DNA of 32,621 nt from a bacterium. GTDB lineage: Bacteria > Bacteroidota > Bacteroidia > Chitinophagales > Saprospiraceae. A program made the translations under genes and the position numbers. The notes under the pieces are model-generated. The model ran no database searches and was not told where the DNA came from. It saw only the letters and a program-made list of their open reading frames with translations. Below, piece by piece: positions 23,667 through 31,333 of this stretch (positions are counted from its first letter, which is position 1; the number at the start of each line of letters is the position of its first letter). Location of the stretch: positions 1-32,621 of the forward strand of contig JANSXW010000065.1 in NCBI GenBank assembly GCA_024742755.1, given 5' to 3'.

Positions 23667-23683
23667 AGGTATTCCGAATACCT
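23667..23683. promoter_or_regulatory. 17 bp palindrome upstream of the AI-2E family gene
   Basis: AGGTATTC-C-GAATACCT is perfect around a central C and lies 44 bases before the ATG at 23728. Related GGTAT and GGTTATCC words follow. It is operator-like; no regulator can be named. It also lies just upstream of the candidate minus-strand RNA. Confidence 0.4.
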
Positions 23684-23727
23684 TGGGTATCGGTTATCCT
23701 TACTTGACTATTTAACTAACAACCTGT

Positions 23728-24858
23728 ATGCGAAACGATACGCTAAACCTGCACCGATTGGCTTCCCTGCTGATCATTCTTTTTCTGGGCGGGTACATCA
23801 CCATCATTGGTCAGAGTATTTTGTCCCCTATTGCTTTTGCAGCTTTGTTTTCCTTTCTGCTGCTGCCCATTTCCAGGTGGCTGGAGCGCTATATTTCCTA
23901 TAATCCGTTGGCTATCTTATTATCTATGATTATCGCTCTTCTGCCGCTCATCGGTCTGCTCGTGTTGTTTTCCGTGCAGTTTGCAACGGTGATCAACGAT
24001 ATACCGGCCATTGGGCGGAAGCTGCGCAGCGGTTTGGAGCAGGTCATCGCCTTTGTGGAACAATATGTCAACCTGGATACCTTTAGCATAGAGGAGTCGC
24101 TCAAGTCGAACTTCAGCCAGCTTATTGAGGCGCCCCTGCAGATTCTTGGGCAAAGCCTGAGCTCTGGTTCCAATATCCTGATCAGTATCTTGCTGACCGT
24201 GCTCTTTACCTTTTTTATCATGCTGTACCGTACTTCCTTCAAGAATTTTTTCCTCATGCAGTTTAGCCGGTCCAAGCGGGATGAAGCTATGGTGATTATG
24301 GAGCAGGTGGAGCGGGTTTTGAAGGAATACCTTACCGGTCTTTTAGCGGTGATTCTGATTCTTGGCGTCCTGAACAGTATTGGGCTATACCTGATAGGCA
24401 TCAACTATGCTGCTTTCTGGGGCTTTCTGGCGGCCTGCCTCGCTATCATTCCCTACATTGGGACAACGCTGGGCGGCACCTTCCCTTTTGTCTACGCCCT
24501 AGCCACCACGGGCACCCTTTGGCAACCGGCAGCTGTCGTGCTCCTGTATATGAGTATTCAAACGCTGGAGGGCAACTTCATCACACCCAAAGTAGTAGGC
24601 AGCAGCGTAAGCATCAACCCCTTTGCCGCTATCGTATTCCTGTTTGTGGGAGGTATGATCTGGGGGGTGTCAGGTTTGATTCTGGCCCTGCCTTTCGTAG
24701 CGGTGCTTAAGGTGGTCATGGAACACATCGCCCCACTGCAGCCCGTAAGCGAATTGCTGAGCAGCGATGTCTACAGCGACGCAGAAAAATTCCTCAATGA
24801 ATACGACCACGCCCGGTACCGCCTTTCCAATTACTTCAACCGCAAGTACAAGTCCTAA
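23728..24858 (+). CDS. AI-2E family transporter (UPF0118)
   Basis: 376 residues from the ATG at 23728. The membrane pattern of the family is present: spans near 10-28, 33-50, 60-82, 145-167, then a tight cluster 205-310. Conserved parts are 'ILSPIAFAALFSFLLLPISR', 'YLTGLLAVILILGVLNSIGL', 'GFLAACLAIIPYIGTTLGG', 'NFITPKVVGSSVSINPFAAI' and 'GLILALPFVAVLKV'. Members export or exchange various small solutes or ions; the AI-2 name is historical and does not prove autoinducer transport. The gene is monocistronic, with a terminator-like stem after it. Confidence 0.9.
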   Translation: MRNDTLNLHRLASLLIILFLGGYITIIGQSILSPIAFAALFSFLLLPISRWLERYISYNPLAILLSMIIALLPLIGLLVLFSVQFATVINDIPAIGRKLRSGLEQVIAFVEQYVNLDTFSIEESLKSNFSQLIEAPLQILGQSLSSGSNILISILLTVLFTFFIMLYRTSFKNFFLMQFSRSKRDEAMVIMEQVERVLKEYLTGLLAVILILGVLNSIGLYLIGINYAAFWGFLAACLAIIPYIGTTLGGTFPFVYALATTGTLWQPAAVVLLYMSIQTLEGNFITPKVVGSSVSINPFAAIVFLFVGGMIWGVSGLILALPFVAVLKVVMEHIAPLQPVSELLSSDVYSDAEKFLNEYDHARYRLSNYFNRKYKS

Positions 24859-24889
24859 AAAGAGCCCTTCGGATATCCTCCGAAGGGCT
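24857..24889 (-). terminator. Terminator between the AI-2E gene and the convergent lipoprotein gene
   Basis: Perfect 11-base arms at 24863-24873 and 24879-24889 with a five-base loop. Read on the minus strand the stem is followed by CTTTTT, so it terminates the lipoprotein gene ending at 24920. It begins a few bases after the AI-2E stop and may also block plus-strand transcription. Confidence 0.75.
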
Positions 24890-24919
24890 AATCGAATTGT
24901 GAGCTTTGATTTGCCAGGT

Positions 24920-25594
24920 TTAAATTTTAACGGGCAGGATCAGCTGCGCCTTTACCGCTGAACCATTAAAGGAGGCCGGTTCCCACTCAGGCAGCTTTTC
25001 CAGGTAAGCCTGCGCTTTCGCCCTGCATGGGCTGCAGGCGGCATTATTGGCAGGTTGGAGGTGGTCTATTCTTTCTAACGCCCCGTGTTCATTCAGCGTG
25101 ACATAGGCATAAACGATCCGGTTTAGTGGGGTCTCCTGCGCCTCGTTATAAGCAAGGTAAGCAGCATTAGAGCACTCCAAAGGCACTTCAGCCCGGGCAC
25201 AGCTGGTTTTGAAAAGCGGCGGCTGCCGGGTTTGCTGATTCAGGAGCTCTATATTCACATCTTTATCGGGAATCAGATAGCGGAAGACGTAGCGGTCCGG
25301 TGAAAAATCGAACACGGCTTCCCCCGGATAATAGGCAGCATAGGTGTTTTCGCCTTCAATAACGGCTTCCGGCATTGGGATCAGGTCTTTATAAACCGTA
25401 GACATTTGTACGGTGTGATAGCCTTTGACATTATCCGCACCATCGGTTTCATCAGCCGGGGGCACAATGGTGTCGGCGGCTTCCGCTACCGTTTGGTTGG
25501 TTGTGCCTTCATTGGCTTCGTACCCACAATTGCTGAGAGTGGTTAGAAAGAGGGGGGCCAACAGGCAGGTCAGGATAGCATTTATGGTTTTCAT
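24920..25594 (-). CDS. Lipoprotein with TonB C-terminal-like domain
   Basis: 224 residues from the ATG at 25594, chosen because it puts a lipoprotein signal at the N-terminus: 'LTTLSNC' with Cys23 as the lipid site. Upstream in-frame ATGs would bury that signal. A Thr/Glu-rich linker (25-60) is followed by a middle region with two cysteines ('KTSCARAEVPLEC'). A C-terminal part (about 155-224) has 'RIVYAYVTLNEHGALERI' and 'AYLEKLPEWEPASFNGSAV', with 'KAQLILPVKI' closing it, as in TonB C-terminal domains found in Bacteroidota proteins that are not energy transducers. It is downstream of the ECF sigma gene on the same strand, but a strong terminator separates them. Confidence 0.7.
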   Translation of the reverse strand: MKTINAILTCLLAPLFLTTLSNCGYEANEGTTNQTVAEAADTIVPPADETDGADNVKGYHTVQMSTVYKDLIPMPEAVIEGENTYAAYYPGEAVFDFSPDRYVFRYLIPDKDVNIELLNQQTRQPPLFKTSCARAEVPLECSNAAYLAYNEAQETPLNRIVYAYVTLNEHGALERIDHLQPANNAACSPCRAKAQAYLEKLPEWEPASFNGSAVKAQLILPVKI

Positions 25595-25610
25595 ATCTTG
25601 GTTTTGCATA

Positions 25611-25645
25611 AAAAAAGAATGGGCACTGCCGAAGCAATGCCCATT
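25611..25645 (-). terminator. Terminator of the ECF sigma factor gene (UUCG tetraloop)
   Basis: Twelve-base arms at 25618-25629 and 25634-25645 pair fully on the minus strand with one G-U, closing on the extra-stable loop TTCG, then CTTTTTT. It lies 76 bases beyond the sigma factor gene and ends about 17 bases before the start of the lipoprotein gene. Confidence 0.85.
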
Positions 25646-25720
25646 TGTCATCATTGTGATCTTTCAAGGGTTAATTGGGGTTGTTTTTTGTCTTCATCGG
25701 CAAATGGGCATCGTCAAACA

Positions 25721-26248
25721 TTAACCATTGTGGTCCGGACGGACACCGTAGCGCTCTTTGATCAGGTCTCTCAGCTTCTTCCGCGCCAGGAAGATGCGGC
25801 TTTTCACCGTGCCGATTGGAATTTCGAGGTGGCTGGCAATCTCCTTGTACTCATAGCCCTTGTAGAACATCCGGAACGGTACGCTATAGATTTCGCCAAT
25901 CTCACCAAAGATCGTTTTGTACTCTTTCATGCGGATGTTCATCTCGCCTCGGTTGGGAATGACATTCTTGTTCTCGACCGCAAACAAAAAGCTCTCAATC
26001 GGCTCATTCACATTGCGGCGCAATTTCTTTTTGCGGTACTGATTAATAAAGGTGTTGCGCATGATGGTTGAGCACCAGCTCTTAAAATTCGTGCCGACCG
26101 TAAACTTCTCGCGGTGCCTGTAGGCACGCATAGCGGTTTCCTGCATCAGGTCTTTGGCGTCTTCCCGGTTGCGGGTCAGTTTCATCGCAAAAGAAAACAG
26201 GATACTTTCTAATCCGTTAAATGCTTGACTGAATTCTAAGGTAGACAT
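25721..26248 (-). CDS. ECF-type RNA polymerase sigma factor
   Basis: 175 residues from the ATG at 26248; an upstream in-frame ATG at 26338 adds an unlikely leader. Region 2 (about 5-70) has 'LTRNREDAKDLMQETAMRAY' and 'NFKSWCSTIMRNTFINQYRK'. Region 4 (about 110-165) has 'FRMFYKGYEYKEIASHLEIP' and 'GTVKSRIFLARKKLRDLI', the -35-binding helix-turn-helix. The pattern matches the sigma-24-like group common in Bacteroidota. No anti-sigma gene adjoins it, so control may be transcriptional. An XRE regulator lies upstream on the same strand. Confidence 0.92.
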   Translation of the reverse strand: MSTLEFSQAFNGLESILFSFAMKLTRNREDAKDLMQETAMRAYRHREKFTVGTNFKSWCSTIMRNTFINQYRKKKLRRNVNEPIESFLFAVENKNVIPNRGEMNIRMKEYKTIFGEIGEIYSVPFRMFYKGYEYKEIASHLEIPIGTVKSRIFLARKKLRDLIKERYGVRPDHNG

Positions 26249-26421
26249 ATAGTTAGTTTGGTTAATGATCAATTGTTGATTAAATGCACAAACTATAGTC
26301 CAAAAGCCGTGCCAAAGTCTGAAACCCAGCGTTTTCAAGGGTTTTGGTTAAAAATAAGCACAAGGAATGACTAAATAGCATCAAAGTGATTATATTTAAT
26401 CAATTTTTGTGAAAGTTGGCG

Positions 26422-26946
26422 CTATTCTTCCGCATCATTTTGCCGCAAAAGATCGATGAGCGATTCATTGAGGTTGATCATATGCCCGATCAGGTCAAGA
26501 AAATTGTCAATATCCACTGCGCTGCCGCCCTGGCTCTGGCCAGCCGCACTGGCTTCCTTTTTGTACTCGTAGAATATCTTGAACCCTTCCAGCATCTTGC
26601 GTACGCTCAGGGACTGCTCCACAAAGCTGTCCAGCGCTTCGGCCGAAATCTGCCCGCTGAGGGCTGCAGAGAAAAGTGGCGGCGTATTATCGGGTTCCGG
26701 CTGCTGAAAAGCCTGGCGGACCCCACCGTTGAGGGCTATATCGGTGTGTATCAGCTCAGCCATGTTGACGTCGAAGAGTTTCGCCATCCTTAATATAAGG
26801 CTTAGGCGGGGCTCCACGTTCTTGCTTTCATACGCAGCAATATTGCTGCGCTTTATTTGCAGCTGATTGGCGAGCTCCTCCTGGCTCCAGTGGCGCGATT
26901 TACGAAGGAAGCGTATATTCCTGGATAGGTGGTTTTCTATCTCCAT
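26422..26946 (-). CDS. XRE-family helix-turn-helix transcriptional regulator
   Basis: 174 residues from the ATG at 26946. An N-terminal HTH of Cro/C1 type covers about 8-62: 'NIRFLRKSRHWSQEELANQL', 'IKRSNIAAYESKNVEPRLSL', 'ILRMAKLFDVNMAELI'. The C-terminal part has no enzyme motif and is mostly helical with 'LDSFVEQSLSVRKMLEGFKI', probably for dimerisation. It is divergent from the YtxH-like gene, with a 172-base A+T-rich spacer between the starts, so it could control that gene or the ECF sigma gene. Confidence 0.88.
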   Translation of the reverse strand: MEIENHLSRNIRFLRKSRHWSQEELANQLQIKRSNIAAYESKNVEPRLSLILRMAKLFDVNMAELIHTDIALNGGVRQAFQQPEPDNTPPLFSAALSGQISAEALDSFVEQSLSVRKMLEGFKIFYEYKKEASAAGQSQGGSAVDIDNFLDLIGHMINLNESLIDLLRQNDAEE

Positions 26947-27118
26947 TGACCAAAATTTCTTTTTCTGAAGACGAATTAAATCAAAAATGAAAAAATAATC
27001 CGCAAAATGTGTTTTTTTTTCTCATTTAGTTGATGAAAAGTGAACGCGTGGCCGAATTTCGTTGTTTTTTAAGTATAGATAAGAATCAAACTAATTGCAA
27101 ACCAAAAAAATCTGTAAG

Positions 27119-27547
27119 ATGGAAAAGTCAACTAAAGAAAAAATAGCATTAGGATTAGGATTGATCGCCGGCGGCGCGCTCGGCTATTGGTTAAACAGCG
27201 ACAAAGGGCGTGAAGTACGCTCCGAAGCAGCCGATAAAGCCAATGAATATGGCAGGAAAGCTAAAGAACAGGCCGATCAAATTTCTGAAAACCTGAACCG
27301 TCAGGCAGGAGAATTATCTACCAAGCTGAATGATCAGGCGAATCGCTTGTCCACCAACCTCAATCAGGCTTACGAGCAGAGCCGCGATTACCTCAGCAAA
27401 ACCGGCGATACACTCAAGACTCAGTTTCAGCGCACCGCATCTAACGTTGAAGGTGCAAGCGAAGACTTCCAGGCGGGCATCAACTACGCTATAGACAACA
27501 TACAGCGCAAAGCACGGGAGCTCAGCAAGCAAAACGGAAGCCGATAA
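27119..27547 (+). CDS. YtxH domain-containing protein
   Basis: 142 residues from the ATG at 27119; an in-frame TTG at 27095 was not chosen. One hydrophobic N-terminal segment ('IALGLGLIAGGALGYWL', about 9-25) is followed by 'NSDKGREVRSEAADKANEYG', the usual YtxH start, then a long amphipathic helix (about 40-140) rich in Asn, Gln, Ala and Ser with repeats such as 'LNRQAGELSTKLNDQANRL'. Members are linked to general stress in Firmicutes and are common and functionally undefined in Bacteroidota. It has its own terminator, so it is separate from the operon that follows. Confidence 0.82.
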   Translation: MEKSTKEKIALGLGLIAGGALGYWLNSDKGREVRSEAADKANEYGRKAKEQADQISENLNRQAGELSTKLNDQANRLSTNLNQAYEQSRDYLSKTGDTLKTQFQRTASNVEGASEDFQAGINYAIDNIQRKARELSKQNGSR

Positions 27548-27678
27548 CAAATATGTTGAACAGGAATCACAATCTGTCCGCATTCGTGCTCCTGCATAAC
27601 CTAACTGCCTGATTGTCCGCTGTAAAGCTCCAAGACTTCGGGTAACGCTACAAACGTGCAAAAGCATTAGTGAAAAGG

Positions 27679-27714
27679 ATGGGCAAATGGAATCGCTCCA
27701 GTTGCCCATTTTTT
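27679..27714 (+). terminator. Rho-independent terminator of the YtxH-like gene
   Basis: ATGGGCAA (27679-27686) pairs with TTGCCCAT (27702-27709); inside, TGGA (27688-27691) pairs with TCCA (27697-27700) after one A-G mismatch, with a five-base loop. Six T's follow the stem directly (27709-27714). It ends 48 bases before the next start. Confidence 0.88.
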
Positions 27715-27761
27715 GTAAATTGGATATCTACACCATTGCACCTCATTAGCACAAAAGCAAT

Positions 27762-28118
27762 ATGAAACCAACGGATTCCATTTCTGAGGCCGTGGGAGAA
27801 GTCTACGGTTATTCCAAAGCTTATTTTCAACAGCAGCTGGAGTACTTTAAGCTGGATATGGCAGAGCGGGTTTCCCGAAGCCTGTCTCTGGCCATCACCA
27901 TATTCGTGCTCGCACTGCTCTTCCTCATGATTTTGATGTTCGCCTCTTTGGCACTTGGCATTTACTGGGGCGAACAGTGGGGGTCCTACCCAAGGGCCTT
28001 CCTCGCGGTGAGCGGAGGGTATGCGGTGCTCACTTTGTTCCTGCTGATTTTCCGCAGGATCATCATCACCAACCCTATACTGAGCCGGATTATTAAAGTA
28101 TTTTTCCAAAATGATTAA
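27762..28118 (+). CDS. Phage holin superfamily III-like membrane protein
   Basis: 118 residues from the ATG at 27762. A cytoplasmic N-terminal helix ('YFQQQLEYFKLDMAERV') precedes two spans, about 43-67 and 79-99, with 'LALGIYWGEQW' between them and a short basic end. The pattern fits the Actinobacterial holin III / DUF1469 family, which is common on bacterial chromosomes next to YtxH and BrkB genes and there is not a lysis holin. No lysis endolysin is near, so a phage origin is not supported. The next ORF overlaps its end by eight bases. Confidence 0.75.
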   Translation: MKPTDSISEAVGEVYGYSKAYFQQQLEYFKLDMAERVSRSLSLAITIFVLALLFLMILMFASLALGIYWGEQWGSYPRAFLAVSGGYAVLTLFLLIFRRIIITNPILSRIIKVFFQND

Positions 28119-28458
28119 CCCTATGGAACACGAAAAGCCTAACCGCCAAATACACAGCCTCTCAGACCTGCGCCGCCGGAAGGAACTCCTTAAGCTGGAG
28201 ATGAAAGTGACCCGGCAGGCTATTGGGGCGGGTTTCAAAAACACAGAGGCAACTGTCAAAAGCAATATCATCCGCAAGATTCTCATTCCGCTGGGCGCCG
28301 GTGGGCTGGCCTCGATGCTGTATAAAGAAAGCGCAGCGAGCGCCGGGAAGCCTTCCTGGCTGCTGTTCCTGGAGCAAATGCTGGAAAAGGTAAACGAGCA
28401 TTATGCTCCGCCTGCCGATGAAGCTGCCCCGGCAGAAGAACAACAAACACCATCATGA
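28111..28458 (+). CDS. Hypothetical small protein between holin-like and BrkB genes
   Basis: 115 residues from the ATG at 28111 (overlap of eight bases with the previous gene), or 111 from the ATG at 28123. The N-terminal part is charged: 'SLSDLRRRKELLKLEMKVTR'. The middle holds a weakly hydrophobic helix 'RKILIPLGAGGLASML', and the end is Ala/Glu/Pro rich. I do not recognise a family. It ends in an ATGA overlap with the BrkB start at 28455, so it is part of a tightly packed three-gene operon. Confidence 0.75.
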   Translation: MINPMEHEKPNRQIHSLSDLRRRKELLKLEMKVTRQAIGAGFKNTEATVKSNIIRKILIPLGAGGLASMLYKESAASAGKPSWLLFLEQMLEKVNEHYAPPADEAAPAEEQQTPS

Positions 28459-29381
28459 GCATAGACCAACTCAAGTCAAAGGGTCAGTTTTACTTTCAAA
28501 TTCTCAAAACCACTGTACAGCGTTTCTCAGAGCGAGAGGCTTTTACCTACGCAGCAAGCCTGTCTTACTACACCATTTTCTCCCTGCCTCCCATGCTGAT
28601 GGTCATCATCTATTCCACAACGGTATTCTACGACCGCAATGCGATCCGGAAGACCATTTTTGGGGAAATCGCCGAAATCGTAGGGCAGGACAGTGCGGCG
28701 CAGCTGGCAACGACCTTAGATCAGATCGGCCTGTTTCAGGGCAGCTGGGTTACCTCAGCGGTGAGTATTGGGGCGTTGCTTTTCACCTCCACTACGGTGT
28801 TTGCCACCATTCAGCGCGCGCTCAACCGCATGTACGGGGTGCAGCCCAAGCCGGAAAAGGCGGGCCTGCTCAAAATGCTGTTTGACCGGCTGACTTCTTT
28901 TGCCCTGCTTTTGAGCATTGGCTTCATCCTCCTGGTATCGCTCGTCATCGAAACGTTATTGGATGCATTGAGCGGTTACCTCGGGCGTTTTATCCCGGAA
29001 ATCTCTCTGCTCATTACCAAAGTTGCTTCTGTAGCCCTGCCTATTGTAGTGGTCAGTGTTCTGTTTACTTTGCTGTTTCGCTACCTGCCAGATGCGCGTC
29101 TAAAGTGGCAGGACACCATCGTTGGTGCCCTTTTGACCACCGTTCTTTTTGGCATTGGCCGTTATGGCATCAGCTTTTACATAGAACAGTCTCAGACTAC
29201 CGACCTCTACGACGCTGCCAGTTCAGTGATGGTGATTATGTTATGGGTCTTTTACGCCTCTCTAATCTTACTGTTCGGTGGGATATTCACCGCAGTTTAT
29301 GCCGAAAAGAAACGCGGAAAGCTGAAAACCACCGACTACGCTGTGCGGGTGCGTTATGAGAAAATTGAGGAAGAGGGTTAG
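28455..29381 (+). CDS. YihY/virulence factor BrkB family membrane protein
   Basis: 308 residues from the ATG at 28455, overlapping the previous stop by four bases. Six membrane spans are seen, at about 27-55, 88-113, 133-160, 175-198, 210-235 and 250-275. 'FTYAASLSYYTIFSLPPMLM' (25-44) and 'ALLFTSTTVFATIQRALNRMYG' (107-128) are family signatures, with 'DAASSVMVIMLWVFYASLIL' near the end. The family's transport or structural role is unresolved. The stop codon shares TTAG (29378-29381) with the stop of the convergent folC gene. Confidence 0.9.
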   Translation: MSIDQLKSKGQFYFQILKTTVQRFSEREAFTYAASLSYYTIFSLPPMLMVIIYSTTVFYDRNAIRKTIFGEIAEIVGQDSAAQLATTLDQIGLFQGSWVTSAVSIGALLFTSTTVFATIQRALNRMYGVQPKPEKAGLLKMLFDRLTSFALLLSIGFILLVSLVIETLLDALSGYLGRFIPEISLLITKVASVALPIVVVSVLFTLLFRYLPDARLKWQDTIVGALLTTVLFGIGRYGISFYIEQSQTTDLYDAASSVMVIMLWVFYASLILLFGGIFTAVYAEKKRGKLKTTDYAVRVRYEKIEEEG

Positions 29382-30670
29382 ACCACTTCTGCCACCACAA
29401 AAATACTGCCGCCCACATAAATAAGGTCTGTAGGTGCCGCAGTTTCCTTTGCAGCCTGCAGGGCTTCTGCCACACTTGGAAAAGACTTGCCTCTGAGCCC
29501 GGCCTGCCCGGCTGCCGCTGCCAGCAGTTCCACATCAAGCCCGCGTGGGATGTCCGGTTTGGCAAAGTAGTACCGGGCTTTCCGGGGCAAGAGCTGCAGT
29601 ACCTTGTTGGGGTCCTTGTCACTCACCATACCATAAACGATGTGGAGCTGACCGTATTCCAGCTTCTCCAGTTCCTCCATCGCCAGCTTAATCCCGGCTT
29701 CATTATGGGCGCTGTCGCAAAGCACAAGGGGCGCTTTGCCCAAAACCTGCCATCTGCCAATGAACCGGGTCCGTGCCCGGAGCTCCCGCAGCCCGGTCCG
29801 CAGTTCTGCTTCCGAAACCGGTTGTTTGGTCTGAAGCCACTCCACCGCCTGCAAGACGGCCTGCAGGTTTTTTCGCTGATAGTCGCCGTAGGCATTTAGC
29901 TCCAGCTTTTCCAGGTAAGCTGCGCCTTCCTTTAGAATCGCATAGGTGCTCCGTTCCAGTCCACCTTCGGTCAGGCGGGCTTCGAAGTGCTGGTCCGCAA
30001 AGACGATAGGTGCCCCTTCCTTTTCTGCCTTTTGGAGAAAAACGCCCTGCGTCTCCTCCTGCGTCTCGCTAATCACCACCGGCACGCCCGGCTTGATAAT
30101 GCCAGCCTTTTCCCCGGCAATTTCCGGCAACGTGTCCCCAAGAAATTGCATGTGGTCATAGCTGATATTCGTAATCACGCACAGCTCCGGTGTCAGGATA
30201 TTTGTAGAGTCCAAACGGCCGCCCATGCCGACTTCCACGACTGCCCAGTCGACCTCCTCCTTAGCAAAATAGTCGAATGCCATAGCCACTGTGATTTCAA
30301 AAAAGGAAGGCTTGATGGCCTGAAAAAGGGCCTCATGCTGCTCCACAAAACCCACCACTGCCTCTTCGGGCATTAGCTCCCCGTTAATTTTGATCCGCTC
30401 CCGGAAATCTCGATAGTGGGGTGAGGTATAGAGCCCCACCTTAAGCCCGGCTGCCTGCAGTACTGATGCCAGCATGTGGGCGGTAGACCCCTTCCCGTTG
30501 GTGCCGGCAATATGGATGGACCGCAGCCGCTCGTGAGGTTGCCACAGGGCTTCACAAAGTGCCCTGATGTTGGTCAGGTCTTTTTTGAAAGCCATAGGCC
30601 CCACCCGCTGGAACATGGGCAGTTGCTCAAAAAGGAAAGCTAAAGTTTCAGGGTAAGTCCGCTTTGCCAT
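29378..30670 (-). CDS. folC: Bifunctional folylpolyglutamate synthase/dihydrofolate synthase
   Basis: 430 residues from the ATG at 30670. It adds glutamate to dihydropteroate and to folates, a Mur-ligase fold. The P-loop is 'GTNGKGSTAHML' (56-67). Others are 'YTSPHYRDFRERIKING', 'EVGMGGRLDSTNIL' (an Mg/ATP site), 'TNISYDHMQFLGDT', 'IAGEKAGIIKPGVPVVI' and, in the C-terminal domain, 'GRWQVL' and 'LCDSAHNEAGIK'. Together with folB in the window it covers two folate steps, but they are far apart. In related Bacteroidota folC often lies next to tonB; here they are separated by a toxin-antitoxin pair. Confidence 0.95.
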   Translation of the reverse strand: MAKRTYPETLAFLFEQLPMFQRVGPMAFKKDLTNIRALCEALWQPHERLRSIHIAGTNGKGSTAHMLASVLQAAGLKVGLYTSPHYRDFRERIKINGELMPEEAVVGFVEQHEALFQAIKPSFFEITVAMAFDYFAKEEVDWAVVEVGMGGRLDSTNILTPELCVITNISYDHMQFLGDTLPEIAGEKAGIIKPGVPVVISETQEETQGVFLQKAEKEGAPIVFADQHFEARLTEGGLERSTYAILKEGAAYLEKLELNAYGDYQRKNLQAVLQAVEWLQTKQPVSEAELRTGLRELRARTRFIGRWQVLGKAPLVLCDSAHNEAGIKLAMEELEKLEYGQLHIVYGMVSDKDPNKVLQLLPRKARYYFAKPDIPRGLDVELLAAAAGQAGLRGKSFPSVAEALQAAKETAAPTDLIYVGGSIFVVAEVV

Positions 30671-30713
30671 AGGAGTTGGATTAGGAGGGCAAAGCTACAA
30701 AGTAAAAGCAGTA

Positions 30714-30869
30714 TTAAGCGCGCTCATCGGGCGAAGAATCCACCTGTTGTTCGTATTGCTCTTTAGAAGTATCATTGCTATCCAGGATAGCGCAAACATA
30801 CATCGGCAGTAAAGAAAGCAAGACTAAGCATAACTGCCCGGCAACACCACGGATTTCACGGTTGGTCAT
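30714..30869 (-). CDS. Possible 51-residue membrane peptide upstream of folC
   Basis: ATG at 30869, TAA at 30714-30716. The translation begins MTNREIRGVAGQLCLVLLSL, continues 'LPMYVCAILDSNDTSKEQYE' and ends 'QQVDSSPDERA': one hydrophobic segment (about 8-28) and a polar acidic tail. It lies 43 bases upstream of the folC start. No family is recognised. The hydrophobic-then-polar pattern supports coding, but it is short and could be chance. Confidence 0.35.
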   Translation of the reverse strand: MTNREIRGVAGQLCLVLLSLLPMYVCAILDSNDTSKEQYEQQVDSSPDERA

Positions 30870-30901
30870 AAACAAGTGTCGTTTGATGATACCTGCTTAT
30901 A

Positions 30902-30959
30902 ACGTTAGAGGGCTCCGTGCGTCACATGGTTCGGGGCCACCTTGACATATAATTAACGT
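30902..30959. repeat. Nested inverted repeat beside the toxin-antitoxin pair
   Basis: An outer stem ACGTTA (30902-30907) / TAACGT (30954-30959) and an inner stem GGCTCCG (30911-30917) / CGGGGCC (30932-30938, one G-U) form a folded element with a 14-base loop. It starts 15 bases after the stop of the DUF5615 gene. It resembles a recombination-site or REP-like fold; the integron attC core GTTRRRY is not matched exactly. Confidence 0.45.
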
Positions 30960-30973
30960 GTACCTGATTTAGA

Positions 30974-31333
30974 TCAGTCGATTACGATTATTGAACTTCG
31001 TGTGATTTCAATAACGAAACCTGTATCAAGTGCTTCTGAAATCTTGGGAAGATTGGATTGAAAGATATTCAAGAGCTGCTGGTTAGGAATATTGCCAGTC
31101 GAAATATAAAGCAATTTGTAAGGCTCGAGTTTCCTGAAAAAGCGGTCGTAAAAATCGAAGTCCTTTGAAATCACCACTCTCTTTTCAGCCATGGAGCGCT
31201 TGACAATGTCTAAATCCTGTGTAGCATTTTGATTAGGCAGGTCAAGAGTGTGAAGTGTATCGTAGCCATGATTATTAAGTAATCTGGCTAGAGACCTGGG
31301 AAGTTGCGCGTCAACTATAAATTTTAACTCCAT
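30974..31333 (-). CDS. DUF5615 PIN-like toxin
   Basis: 119 residues from the ATG at 31333. 'KFIVDAQLPRSLARLLNNHG' at the start supplies the first acidic residue of the PIN-like (Mut7-C) nuclease fold. 'HTLDLPNQNATQDLDIVKRS' and 'KRVVISKDFDFYDRF' carry further conserved acids. 'YKLLYISTGNIPNQQLLNIF' is the typical later strand and helix. It probably cleaves RNA. Its ATG overlaps the stop of the DUF433 gene by one base (TAATG), the usual antitoxin-toxin order. The pair is more A+T-rich than its neighbours, as in acquired modules. Confidence 0.85.
   Translation of the reverse strand: MELKFIVDAQLPRSLARLLNNHGYDTLHTLDLPNQNATQDLDIVKRSMAEKRVVISKDFDFYDRFFRKLEPYKLLYISTGNIPNQQLLNIFQSNLPKISEALDTGFVIEITRSSIIVID

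Noticed and set aside
26288-26320. Promoter of the ECF sigma gene from TATAGTTTG and an upstream TTTG
   Set aside because: The -7-like box has one base too many between TA and TTTG, and the -33 spacing is about 15, outside the usual 19-21.
27762-28118. Phage or tailocin lysis module suggested by the holin-like protein
   Set aside because: No endolysin, spanin, tail or integrase gene is near; YtxH and BrkB neighbours point to a chromosomal envelope operon.
30898-30960. Canonical integron attC site
   Set aside because: The GTTRRRY and RYYYAAC cores do not match on either strand; kept only as an attC-like or REP-like repeat.
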